64,000 nt of DNA from TMED23 sp964566055 (GTDB lineage: Bacteria > Pseudomonadota > Alphaproteobacteria > Rhodospirillales > UBA2165), in the NCBI GenBank assembly GCA_964566055.1, contig CAZMHI010000005.1, positions 1-64,000 of the forward strand, in the 5' to 3' direction. The position numbers were made by a program, and so were the translations under genes. The notes under the pieces are model-generated. The model saw nothing but the letters and a program-made list of their open reading frames with translations. It had not been told where the DNA came from and searched no databases. This document shows positions 44,179-52,893 of this stretch, piece after piece. Each line of letters begins with the position of its first letter. Position 1 is the stretch's first letter.

Positions 44179-46086
44179 CTAATTGGCCTGACGCCGTAAA
44201 AACGCTGGAATATCAAGGACATCCTCTTCTTCCTGAGTTCCCGTCAGACGATCTTCCGGATCGAGATCACCTAATAAGCTTTGCGGTGGCGGAATATCCT
44301 CTTCGGCCGCTTCTACAGACATTTCTGCCGGCGATTCGGTAATTGATTCTGCCGGTATTTCAGCCACCGTTTCCACCAGCGGTTCCGGTATCGCATCGGG
44401 CACGGCTTCTACAACCGGTTCAATTGTAGTTTCCTCGATTACCGGTTCCGGCGTCGAAATTGGCTCTGGCTCCGGAATTGGTTCTGGTTCCGGAATTGGT
44501 TCTGGTTCCGGCGCCACTTCGGCGACAATCTCAGGTTCAGGCTCAGGTTCTGGGATTGGTTCCGGAATTGCTTCTGGTTCCGGCGCCACCTCACCAACCG
44601 CCTCGATTTTCTCTTCGGGTTCCGGCTTCTTAACCTCAGCACGCTTTTTGTCGCCGCGGGCAACACCGGTAACGCGCTCGAACAAGCTAAGACCAGATTT
44701 CTTTGGTGGCTCCTGAACTTCAGGTTCCTTGTGGGCATTCACCATATCCGCCGCGGCAAATGGATCAGCTGGCGTTTCCGGTTCTAATGCTCCTGTTGTG
44801 ACGGCAGGTTCGGCCGGTATAAACACGTCTTCATCCTTCTTGATATTCGAAAGAAACGACGGAATTTTATCGTCTTCCGGCAGGGGTGCTTCTTCTATAA
44901 CCGGTTCTTCAGCAATAGGTTCTGCTATCGGTTCAGGTTTGACTTCGGTTTCTATCGCCGCCTTTTCCGGACGCGGTATCATATTTACCGGCGCGACTGC
45001 AGCTGGCGGTGCGATTTTTTCAGGCTCTGGTTTTGGCGGCGCATTCAATGCTTTCGGTGTTGCAGTCGCCTGAGTAACGGTCCGGACAACCGGTTCGGGC
45101 CTCACTCCAGCAACAGATTCGATGCCAGTAGCAACAACTGAAACCCGCACCCGTCCTTCAAGTGCTTCGTCATAAGTTGAGCCGAATATAATATTTGATT
45201 CGCCGTCAACTTCATCCCGGATGCGATTAGCCGCTTCATCCACTTCAAACAACGTAATGTCGGAACCGGCAGTAATATTGATCAGCACGCCTTTGGCACC
45301 GCTCATCGAAGTGTCATCCAGCAACGGATTAGCAATCGCCTGCTCAGCAGCTTCGGTTGCCCGACGCTCGCCTTCGGCTTCACCAGTACCCATCATGGCT
45401 TTACCCATCTCACTCATCACCGATTTAATGTCGGCAAAATCGAGATTGATCAGACCCGGCATAACCATCAAATCCGTAACACCGCGAACGCCAGAATACA
45501 GAACATCGTCAGCCATCTTAAAGGCATCTGCAAAAGTGGTTTTTTCATTGGCGACACGGAATAAATTCTGGTTCGGAATTATCAGCAGCGTATCGACATA
45601 GGCCTGCAATTCTTCCAAGCCAGCTTCGGCCATTTTCATCCGATTAGCGCCCTCGAACTGGAAGGGCTTGGTCACTACGCCGACAGTCAAAATGCCATAT
45701 TCACGGGCTGCCTTAGCAATCACCGGGGCTGCACCCGTGCCGGTACCACCGCCGAGACCGGCTGTGATAAACACCATATTGGCATCCCGCATATGAGAGA
45801 CAATTTCTTCCATCGATTCTTCGGCAGCAGCGCGGCCGATATCCGGATTAGCGCCGGCACCCAGACCCTGGGTAATATTAATCCCCATCTGAATGCGCCG
45901 CTCCGATTTCGAATGAGCCAAGGCTTGTGCATCAGAATTCGCAACTAAGAATTCGACACCTTCCAAGCCTGATGAAATCATGTTGTTGACCGCATTACCG
46001 CCCGCGCCGCCGACGCCGATAACTGTAATGCGGGGTTTTAATTCTGACTCAATCGAGCCCGAAGGTAGTGTAAGATTGATGCTCAT
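44179..46086 (-). CDS. ftsZ: Cell division protein FtsZ (long acidic linker)
   Basis: The tubulin-like GTPase that forms the division ring. I start at ATG 46086 (MSINLTLPSGSIESELKPRI), just after GGAGG, giving 635 residues. The GTPase core (to about 340) has ITVIGVGGAGGNAVNNMI, the GGGTGTGAAPVIAKAA signature and the T7 loop NLDFADIKSVM. A linker of about 280 residues follows, very rich in Pro and Glu with PEPEPIPEPEP tandem units, and the C-terminal peptide DIPAFLRRQAN binds FtsA and others. The linker is long even for alphaproteobacteria. ftsA lies 136 bases upstream, so ftsZ probably also has its own promoter. Confidence 0.98.
   Translation of the reverse strand: MSINLTLPSGSIESELKPRITVIGVGGAGGNAVNNMISSGLEGVEFLVANSDAQALAHSKSERRIQMGINITQGLGAGANPDIGRAAAEESMEEIVSHMRDANMVFITAGLGGGTGTGAAPVIAKAAREYGILTVGVVTKPFQFEGANRMKMAEAGLEELQAYVDTLLIIPNQNLFRVANEKTTFADAFKMADDVLYSGVRGVTDLMVMPGLINLDFADIKSVMSEMGKAMMGTGEAEGERRATEAAEQAIANPLLDDTSMSGAKGVLINITAGSDITLFEVDEAANRIRDEVDGESNIIFGSTYDEALEGRVRVSVVATGIESVAGVRPEPVVRTVTQATATPKALNAPPKPEPEKIAPPAAVAPVNMIPRPEKAAIETEVKPEPIAEPIAEEPVIEEAPLPEDDKIPSFLSNIKKDEDVFIPAEPAVTTGALEPETPADPFAAADMVNAHKEPEVQEPPKKSGLSLFERVTGVARGDKKRAEVKKPEPEEKIEAVGEVAPEPEAIPEPIPEPEPEPEIVAEVAPEPEPIPEPEPIPEPEPISTPEPVIEETTIEPVVEAVPDAIPEPLVETVAEIPAESITESPAEMSVEAAEEDIPPPQSLLGDLDPEDRLTGTQEEEDVLDIPAFLRRQAN
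44462..44511. repeat. 18-base tandem repeat inside the FtsZ linker
   Basis: Nearly three copies of an 18-base unit (44462-44479, 44480-44497 and partial 44498-44511; plus-strand form GGTTCTGGTTCCGGAATT) encode Pro-Glu-Pro-Glu-Pro-Ile units. A related copy lies at 44560-44585. Such repeats can gain or lose units by slippage without breaking the frame. Confidence 0.75.
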
Positions 46087-46128
46087 AATGGCCTCCAACT
46101 CCAAAACAAATTGCTCACCCGCCGGATA

Positions 46129-46145
46129 TGCTGGCTTCTCCAGCA
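46129..46145 (-). promoter_or_regulatory. Stem-loop in the ftsZ leader
   Basis: A perfect six-base inverted repeat, TGCTGG and CCAGCA around a five-base loop, lies 43 bases upstream of the ftsZ start codon in the 136-base ftsA-ftsZ gap. It is not followed by a T run, so it is more likely a leader structure than a terminator. Confidence 0.4.
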
Positions 46146-46222
46146 GAGGAGCGGTTCGTTTCCCCAATTTCCCCAATTGAGAACAAAATCACATTGCCCA
46201 AGATTCTACGGGCAAAAGGTTA

Positions 46223-47494
46223 CTAAATGTTTTCCTTTATCCATTGTCCAAAACGGCCGAATTTACCGCCCGAAACCTCTATCGTGCGCGACGACGTCGT
46301 TGCTGCCGCACTTCGTTCCTTTAAAATCACTTGTATGAGACCTGCAGGGGCCGCAAACGCAGGCCCATTAACGGATTCAGCCAATCCCTTAACGTAATTT
46401 GGCCTTCCCAAACGGACCTGTTTATCCAACATTTCACCGGCTAATTCGCGCGCTCCGGTCAATTGAGAGGCGCCGCCAGTTAAGACAACTCGGCGCGCAC
46501 CAGCCTTTTCAAACCCGGTTGGCTCCAATTTTTCGCGAACCAACTCATAAATCTCTTCAATGCGCGGCCGGATAATACCCACCAGCATTGACCGTGAAAT
46601 TTGATTTTCGCCATCATCCTCCTCACCGACGAGAGGCACTTTGATGACTTCCTGATCGTCTGACGGTGAGGGCACGGCACTGCCGTAAAGTGTCTTCATG
46701 CGCTCGGCATAAGATACCGGTGTCGACAGCCCGCGAGCGATATCATTGGTGACATGATTGCCGCCAAGCGGCACAGAATCAGTGTAAACAATTTCACCAT
46801 CGAAAAAGACCGAGAGGTCGGTCGTGCCGCCGCCCATATCGATACAAATTACGCCGAGCTCTTTTTCGTCTTCAACCAGACTGGCTAAGCCGGCGGCATA
46901 GGGCGCAACGACCCGGGATTCAATATCCAAATGGCAGCGGTTTATGCAGGCAGTCATGTTCCGAAGGGCCCCGGCTGATGCCGTAATAACATGCATGTTG
47001 ACGCCCAGTTTTTCGCCGTACATACCGCGCGGGTCTTTAACGCCGGGATTGCCATCAATGCTATAGGCGACCGGAACGGTATGAATAATCTGGCGGTCTT
47101 CGGCCTGCTGCGAATACAACCAGGTTGGATCAAGGGCGCGTTTAAGATCGACATCACTTATTTCGTGGCCCGAGATGGCGACATCAAAAGATATAAGTTT
47201 TGAATCCGGAATGCAGCCCGAAACACAGAGCACAACTTCGTTGACATTTTCACCGGCCATTTGCTCCGCCGTCTCTACAGTGGTCCGGATTGAATCTTCA
47301 ACAGCCGCCATATCGACGATGTTGCCGTTCTTGATACCTTTTGACACCTGGTGACCGACGCCGATCACCTCCGCATCACCATTTTCCAAGGGGCGAGCGA
47401 TAAAACAGGCAACCTTGGTTGTACCGATATCCAGGGCGGTTATAAGGCCAGTCCGGCTGGCCGATTTAGTGGGCGCTTTCTGTATCATATTCAA
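46223..47494 (-). CDS. ftsA: Cell division protein FtsA
   Basis: A 423-residue actin-like protein that tethers FtsZ to the inner membrane. Actin-fold ATP motifs are visible: GLITALDIGTTKVACFIARP at the start, VICIDMGGGTTDLSVFFDGE near residue 212, and VVLTGGASQLTGARELAGEM near 340. The C-terminal KFGRFGQWIKENI is an amphipathic membrane-binding helix. The start lies two bases after the ftsQ stop. Confidence 0.98.
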   Translation of the reverse strand: MNMIQKAPTKSASRTGLITALDIGTTKVACFIARPLENGDAEVIGVGHQVSKGIKNGNIVDMAAVEDSIRTTVETAEQMAGENVNEVVLCVSGCIPDSKLISFDVAISGHEISDVDLKRALDPTWLYSQQAEDRQIIHTVPVAYSIDGNPGVKDPRGMYGEKLGVNMHVITASAGALRNMTACINRCHLDIESRVVAPYAAGLASLVEDEKELGVICIDMGGGTTDLSVFFDGEIVYTDSVPLGGNHVTNDIARGLSTPVSYAERMKTLYGSAVPSPSDDQEVIKVPLVGEEDDGENQISRSMLVGIIRPRIEEIYELVREKLEPTGFEKAGARRVVLTGGASQLTGARELAGEMLDKQVRLGRPNYVKGLAESVNGPAFAAPAGLIQVILKERSAAATTSSRTIEVSGGKFGRFGQWIKENI

Positions 47495-47496
47495 AC

Positions 47497-48453
47497 TTAC
47501 GTATCTCTTTCGCTGATCAAGCGGCCACCGGGATGACGGTTGGGCCGGTTATAAGGCCGGGATTTGGGTTTCTGTTTTCGCTTTGGCAGATTTGGCACGA
47601 TATCGAACTTCTCATCAGGCGAGCCCTTCTTTACTTCACGGATGACAATTCGATCGGCCAGTCTCAAATCCACACTGATTAAATCCCGGGACAACAAGGC
47701 ATATTTTTGGTTGAGCTCAGCCAAATGACTCCAGGCAGCACCCGGATCATCTTCCGGCAACTGTATTTTAATTTTATTAATTAGGTGAAGATTCCAGCGG
47801 CGCGCACCAACTCGCACTGCCGCTCTAACCTGGCTCGCCAATTTAGGTTCCGCCGCCAATACTTCAAACAACACGGCTGCATGACGCGGCGCATCTTTAC
47901 CGATAATGACGATTAGATTGGTATAATTGCTGACATCTTTCAGTGGGATCAGCTCACCGTTGGTATCAATGAGAGAGAATTTTCCGCCACGCTGCCATAA
48001 TGCCATCGGTCGCCGCTCGTTCAATTGCAGATGAACAACATCCGGCAATTGCCGTTCAATCACCGCATGGCGTACCCAGGGCAGCGCCTCGACCCGTTCA
48101 CGCGCCGCTTGCGGATCAAAAGCCAAGATCGGCGCCCCACGCTCAAGCCGCAGCGCCTTCAAGAGGCTTTTCCGGGGCGTCTCGAAGCGGCCTTCAACAA
48201 ATATTTCTCGAACCGAAAAGCCGGTTTTGGCAGCACCTGCAATGATCATCCATTTAGCCCGCTCAGCCGTGGTTTGCACCCAGCCACTTTGCCAGACCCA
48301 CCAACCGGCAAGGCTGGCACTGGAGATGATGACCAGTACATAACCGGTGACAAACAAGGGACTGCGCCACAGCGGTTTGACGCGCCGGCGTTTTTGGCCC
48401 CGCTTGCTGCTTGCCTTTTTAGGGGCGGCATCGGCTTTGCTAAACCATGCCAC
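47497..48453 (-). CDS. ftsQ: Cell division protein FtsQ
   Basis: A 318-residue bitopic protein of the divisome core. The N-terminus is basic and cytoplasmic (KKASSKRGQKRRRVKPLWR); one membrane segment follows (VTGYVLVIISSASLAGWWVW, ~35-54); then a POTRA domain (FSVREIFVEGRFETPRKSLL near 73-92) and the FtsQ domain with VEALPWVRHAVIERQLPDVV and LNERRPMALW. The C-terminal tail is Pro/Arg/Lys-rich. It lies between ddl and ftsA with gaps of 12 and 2 bases. Confidence 0.95.
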   Translation of the reverse strand: MAWFSKADAAPKKASSKRGQKRRRVKPLWRSPLFVTGYVLVIISSASLAGWWVWQSGWVQTTAERAKWMIIAGAAKTGFSVREIFVEGRFETPRKSLLKALRLERGAPILAFDPQAARERVEALPWVRHAVIERQLPDVVHLQLNERRPMALWQRGGKFSLIDTNGELIPLKDVSNYTNLIVIIGKDAPRHAAVLFEVLAAEPKLASQVRAAVRVGARRWNLHLINKIKIQLPEDDPGAAWSHLAELNQKYALLSRDLISVDLRLADRIVIREVKKGSPDEKFDIVPNLPKRKQKPKSRPYNRPNRHPGGRLISERDT

Positions 48454-48465
48454 TATGTGTCACCC

Positions 48466-49365
48466 TTAATCATCAGTGTCTGCATTCTCCACGAGCCAGC
48501 TTACCAACTCGTTAAACGAAATATTTGCGTGCGCTGCCTGCTCCGGCACCAGGGAGGTCGGCGTCATGCCGGGTTGGGTGTTTACTTCCAGCATAAATAG
48601 GTCTTTGCCGTCATAGCGAATATCGGCACGGGACACGCCCCGACACCCCAGACATTCATGAGCCAGCACTGAAATTCGCATCGCTTCGTCATAAACTTTT
48701 TTCGGAATATCGGCGGGTATTTGGTGCTCAGAGCCACCATCAGCATATTTAGCGTCATAGTTATAAAAACCGTGACCGGTGGTTATCTCTGTGACCGCTA
48801 AAGCCTGCTCTCCCATGACCGATACGGTGAGCTCACGACCAGGAATAAATTTCTCAACCATCACAGAGCGGCCAAAGCTCCAGTCTTCTGCGCTTGGCAG
48901 GTAATTATCACCTTCCATGACAATGTGAACGCCGACGCTGGATCCTTCGTTGTAGGGTTTGACAACAAAAGGCGGCTCCATAACTCCGGCAATAAGCTCT
49001 TCACGGCTGACAATTTTATGTTCGGCGACCTTAATGCCAACCGCTTCAAAAACCGATTTCGCCACCGGCTTATCCATCGCTAAAGCCGAGGCCAATACGC
49101 CTGAATGGGTGTAAGGGATATCCAAAATATTAAGCAAACCTTGGATGCAGCCATCTTCACCGTAGCGGCCATGCAGGGCATTAAAGACGGCATCCGGTTT
49201 GGGATAGAGCCGGGTCAACAAAGCGCCAACGTCGCGCTGTACATCAATCGAAGTCACCTGGTAACCGGCTTCAACTAAACCGTTGCTGACAGCCGCTCCG
49301 CTCACCAGCGAAACCTCCCGCTCAGCCGACCAGCCGCCCATCAATACCGCTACATGCCGCGTCAT
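48466..49365 (-). CDS. ddl: D-alanine--D-alanine ligase
   Basis: A 299-residue ATP-grasp enzyme that joins two D-Ala for the peptidoglycan stem peptide. The ATG at 49365 overlaps the murB stop (ATGA) and follows GAGGAGG, so the longer frame to 49422 is not used. Motifs: AVLMGGWSAEREVSLVSG, ALHGRYGEDGCIQGLLNIL, GVLASALAMDKPVAKSVF, FVVKPYNEGSSVGVHIV and the metal-binding LFMLEVNTQPGMT (with EVNTQPG). It lies within the dcw cluster between murB and ftsQ. Confidence 0.97.
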   Translation of the reverse strand: MTRHVAVLMGGWSAEREVSLVSGAAVSNGLVEAGYQVTSIDVQRDVGALLTRLYPKPDAVFNALHGRYGEDGCIQGLLNILDIPYTHSGVLASALAMDKPVAKSVFEAVGIKVAEHKIVSREELIAGVMEPPFVVKPYNEGSSVGVHIVMEGDNYLPSAEDWSFGRSVMVEKFIPGRELTVSVMGEQALAVTEITTGHGFYNYDAKYADGGSEHQIPADIPKKVYDEAMRISVLAHECLGCRGVSRADIRYDGKDLFMLEVNTQPGMTPTSLVPEQAAHANISFNELVSWLVENADTDD

Positions 49366-50309
49366 GAGGAAACCTCCTCTACGCTTGGCTGGCCGGGCAC
49401 GCCGATACGGCGGATTTCCCATTCTAATTTGACGCCACTGGTCTCAAACACCCGGCGGCGCACTTCTTCGCCAAGACCTTCAAGATCAGCTGCCGTTGCC
49501 GAACCGGTATTAATAAGGAAATTGCAGTGTTTTTCAGAGACCACCGCTCCGCCCCGCATGAGGCCGCGGCAACCGGCTTGATCAATAAGCTCCCACGCTT
49601 TGGCATCGGGAGGATTAGTAAACGTGCTGCCGCCAGTTGGCGTTTTAATCGGCTGCGACTGTTCACGCTGCGCCCGGATACTCTTCATCCTGGCTCCGAT
49701 GCCGGCAGTCGTACCAGCTTCTCCTTTGAAACGGCCTTCGACGAAAATTAGATCAGCCGGCGCATCGGAATGGCGATAGCTGAACTTCATATCGTCGACC
49801 GAGAGCTCGATAATGGCTCCCTGCTCATCAATCGCCTTTACGCTTTGCACAATGTCTTTGGTTTCAGCGCCATAGGCACCCGCATTCATACGGAGCGCCC
49901 CGCCTACCGCACCTGGAATGCCGGTCAGAAATTCAAATCCTTTAATGCCGGCATCGCGCGCTGCATTGGCGAGCCTGAGATTAGAAACACCGCCGCCAGC
50001 CACAATTTCCAAACCATCAACTGAAATGTCGGTAAACACCTCGCCCAGCCTGATCACCACGCCCGGCACGCCGCCATCCCGCACCATCAGATTAGAGCCG
50101 ATACCAATTATCGTTATCGGCACGTCATCGGGCTTATGGGCAAGAAAATTTGTCAAATCTTTGAGATCGCGCGGCTGGAACATAACTTCGGCAGGACCTC
50201 CTACCCGGAACCAGGTCGATTTTGCGAGTTCGGCGTTTTCTTCCAACCGTCCTTTTACGGGTGGAAGTTTGGCCATTAAACCATCAGGGAAACGAGGAGC
50301 CGCCATCAT
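49362..50309 (-). CDS. murB: UDP-N-acetylenolpyruvoylglucosamine reductase
   Basis: A 315-residue FAD enzyme that reduces UDP-GlcNAc-enolpyruvate to UDP-MurNAc. The FAD-binding pattern has IIGIGSNLMVRDGGVPGVVI, FEFLTGIPGAVGGALRMNAG near residue 128, the FSYRHS active-site stretch, GSTFTNPPDAKAWELIDQAG near 230 and the Glu in VKLEWEIRRIG. It shares four bases with murC upstream and four with ddl downstream. Confidence 0.97.
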   Translation of the reverse strand: MMAAPRFPDGLMAKLPPVKGRLEENAELAKSTWFRVGGPAEVMFQPRDLKDLTNFLAHKPDDVPITIIGIGSNLMVRDGGVPGVVIRLGEVFTDISVDGLEIVAGGGVSNLRLANAARDAGIKGFEFLTGIPGAVGGALRMNAGAYGAETKDIVQSVKAIDEQGAIIELSVDDMKFSYRHSDAPADLIFVEGRFKGEAGTTAGIGARMKSIRAQREQSQPIKTPTGGSTFTNPPDAKAWELIDQAGCRGLMRGGAVVSEKHCNFLINTGSATAADLEGLGEEVRRRVFETSGVKLEWEIRRIGVPGQPSVEEVSS

Positions 50310-51739
50310 CCAGCCACCTCCTTTTTAGACCCGCGCAATTCGGCCAACTCGTCGGGCAAGCTATTGGCCCAGGCCGTTATACTGCCGGCCCCTAAGCAGA
50401 CCACCATATCGCCGGAACTCATATGTTCACTGGCCAGACTGGCGAGATCTTCTGGTTGCTCTAGCGGGATTACCATACGGTGACCGTGGGAGCGCAAGCC
50501 TTCAACTAAACTATCCCGGCTGACCCCTTCTAGTGGCGTCTCACCGGCGGCATAGATATCAGCAACGACAACAATGTCGGCATTGTTAAAGCAGGTGCAA
50601 AACTCCTCGAATAAATCCTGGAGGCGGGAATAGCGATGGGGTTGCACGACAGCCATAACCCGGCCCGATGGTGTCGCCGTACGGGCAGCTTCAAGCACGG
50701 CGGAAATTTCAACCGGGTGGTGACCATAATCATCAATGATCGAAATGCCATCGACCTCACCGGTTTTGGTGAAACGCCGCTTTACACCGGCAAAATTAGT
50801 CAGGCCCTGACGGATCAACTCATCAGCGATCCCCATTTCCAAAGCAATGGCGATAGCTGCGGCGGCATTGAGGATATTGTGCCCACCGACCATCGGCAGA
50901 AGCAGTTTTTCGATGGTACGTTCTTCGTCTGATTTGCGATCGGCAATAACGATATCAAAACTGGATCCTTCCCTCGACGCCTCAATATTAGCGATCCGGA
51001 TATCAGCCTGTGGAGATTCCCCGTAAGTGATGATTTTGCGGTCTGAGACTCGGGGGATCAGCGCCTGCACTTCGGTATCGTCAATGCAAAGGGCGGCAAA
51101 ACCATAAAACGGAATTTGCTCAACAAAGGTAACAAAAGCATCGCGCAGCGCATCGAATGAGCCATAGTGATCCATGTGCTCGCTATCGATATTGGTCACT
51201 ACAGCAATTGTCGAAGGTAATTTGACAAATGTGCCGTCGGATTCATCAGCTTCCGCAACCATCCAGTCACCATCGCCGAGACGCGCATTGGTTCCCCAGG
51301 CATTGATAATGCCGCCATTTACAACCGTGGGGTCCATCTCGGCGGCTTCTAATAGGGCTGCCACTAATGACGTCGTAGTGGTTTTGCCATGAGTACCGCC
51401 AACGGCAATAGACCATTTTAGCCTCATGAGTTCGCCCAGCATCTCGGCCCGGCGCACCACCGGCATCAGGCGCTGACGGGCAGCTTCCAGTTCCGGGTTG
51501 CCGGCTTTGACAGCCGAGGAAATCACCACAACTTCAGCTTTGCCCAAATTTTCTTCGGCGTGACCAACTTTGACGTCAATGCCGAGCCCTCTTAGGCGGA
51601 CGACATTAGCGCCTTCCGCCATATCACTGCCCTGCACGGCATATCCGAGGTTATGTAACACTTCGGCAATGCCGCTCATGCCGATACCTCCGATGCCGAC
51701 GAAATGAATGATACCGAGATCAAGCGGCAGTCCCCTCAT
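50306..51739 (-). CDS. murC: UDP-N-acetylmuramate--L-alanine ligase
   Basis: A 477-residue Mur ligase adding the first amino acid, L-Ala, to UDP-MurNAc. The N-terminal Rossmann loop is IHFVGIGGIGMSGIAEVLHN, the ATP loop is VGGTHGKTTTTSLVAALLEA near residue 112, VAEADESDGTFVKLPS near 170 and SIIDDYGHHPVEISAVLEAA near 335. Overlaps by four bases with both murG and murB, so the group is translated as a coupled run. Confidence 0.98.
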   Translation of the reverse strand: MRGLPLDLGIIHFVGIGGIGMSGIAEVLHNLGYAVQGSDMAEGANVVRLRGLGIDVKVGHAEENLGKAEVVVISSAVKAGNPELEAARQRLMPVVRRAEMLGELMRLKWSIAVGGTHGKTTTTSLVAALLEAAEMDPTVVNGGIINAWGTNARLGDGDWMVAEADESDGTFVKLPSTIAVVTNIDSEHMDHYGSFDALRDAFVTFVEQIPFYGFAALCIDDTEVQALIPRVSDRKIITYGESPQADIRIANIEASREGSSFDIVIADRKSDEERTIEKLLLPMVGGHNILNAAAAIAIALEMGIADELIRQGLTNFAGVKRRFTKTGEVDGISIIDDYGHHPVEISAVLEAARTATPSGRVMAVVQPHRYSRLQDLFEEFCTCFNNADIVVVADIYAAGETPLEGVSRDSLVEGLRSHGHRMVIPLEQPEDLASLASEHMSSGDMVVCLGAGSITAWANSLPDELAELRGSKKEVAG

Positions 51740-52893
51740 GCTGCTGCCCTCCGATCATCAGTATCGGGCCCGGTTTTATCGTTACCATCAGGCATTAGGC
51801 CCACCACCATATCGGCAAGCCGTGCCGCCGCATCCGGCACACCGGCCGATTTTGCCGCCGTGGCGGCATTCTCGAGCATACGCGGGATGGCGAACAGAGC
51901 TTCCAAACGCTCCGCCAGCACAACATCGGTGAAGGCGTCTTCCGGGATCAGCCAGCCGCCGCCAACTTCATCAACTGCATGGGCATTTCTCGATTGATGA
52001 TCATCCACGGCATGGCGGTAAGGTACAAAAATCGCCGGGCGGCCAATGGTCGTCAGCTCGGCAATGGAAGAAGCGCCAGAGCGGCAGATCACCAAATGAG
52101 CAGAAGCAATGCGATCCGGCACATCGTTAAAGAAAGTCGAAAGCTCGGCATCAACACCGATACTGCGATAGGCAGATTTGGCCTCATCAATATCTTCTGG
52201 GCGGCTTTGCTGGGTTATTCTAATCCGGCGGCGCAGAGTTTCATCAAGCCGCTTCATCGCCTCCGGCACGACCACACTAAATATATGTGCGCCCTGACTG
52301 CCGCCGAAAACGGCTAAATTGATATCACCGTCACTGCCGAGGTCTGGGTAAGAGCGCTCCCTAACTGTCGTCACCGCAGGGCGCACCGGCATACCAGTGA
52401 CTACTACATTTGACTTAGCAGCTTCCGGAATTTCGGAAACTTTCTCGAAAGAGGTCGCAATGCTTGCGACCCGGCTGGCCAGCAGGCGATTGGCCCGGCC
52501 CAGCACGGCATTTTGTTCGTGAATTGCCGCCTTAGTGCCGGAATGAGCAGCAGCCAGCATCGTCGGCACCGAGGCGTAGCCGCCAAAACCAACGACCACA
52601 GCAGGCTTTAAACGGCGCAGCAGAAACCATGCTTGCACGGTGCCGATCATCAATTCAAAGGCACTAAGAATACGGGCCAATATACCTTTGCCGGCTATGC
52701 CGCCAGCGCGTACGCGATGGGTTTCAAGCTCACCTAGACGCCCACTTAAATCACCACCGCGCCGGTCAGTAACGAGCGCCAGCCGATAGCCGCGACTGCT
52801 GAGCTCAGCTGCTAGCGCTTCAGCCGGGAATACGTGACCACCGGTGCCGCCGGCAGCTAAGACAACAAGAAGATTGGCAGAAGAATTAGCCAT
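51736..52893 (-). CDS. murG: UDP-GlcNAc--lipid I N-acetylglucosamine transferase
   Basis: A 385-residue peripheral membrane glycosyltransferase that turns lipid I into lipid II. The N-terminal GGTGGHVFPAEALAAELSSR, GFGGYASVPTMLAAAHSGTK near residue 100, NLAVFGGSQGAHIFSVVVPE near 195, VICRSGASSIAELTTIGRPA and FVPYRHAVDDHQSRNAHAV near 290 define MurG. The last ~20 residues are a variable tail. It shares one base with ftsW and four with murC. Confidence 0.98.
   Translation of the reverse strand: MANSSANLLVVLAAGGTGGHVFPAEALAAELSSRGYRLALVTDRRGGDLSGRLGELETHRVRAGGIAGKGILARILSAFELMIGTVQAWFLLRRLKPAVVVGFGGYASVPTMLAAAHSGTKAAIHEQNAVLGRANRLLASRVASIATSFEKVSEIPEAAKSNVVVTGMPVRPAVTTVRERSYPDLGSDGDINLAVFGGSQGAHIFSVVVPEAMKRLDETLRRRIRITQQSRPEDIDEAKSAYRSIGVDAELSTFFNDVPDRIASAHLVICRSGASSIAELTTIGRPAIFVPYRHAVDDHQSRNAHAVDEVGGGWLIPEDAFTDVVLAERLEALFAIPRMLENAATAAKSAGVPDAAARLADMVVGLMPDGNDKTGPDTDDRRAAA

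Noticed and set aside
44441..44620. Repeated GGTTCTGGTTCCGGAATT considered as a CRISPR-like or intergenic repeat
   Set aside because: The repeats are contiguous, in frame, and encode the Pro-Glu linker of FtsZ; there are no spacers.
46087..46176. A 30-residue N-terminal extension of FtsZ in the open frame
   Set aside because: GGAGG lies just before the ATG at 46086 and the family's N-terminus begins there; the extension would have no ribosome binding site.
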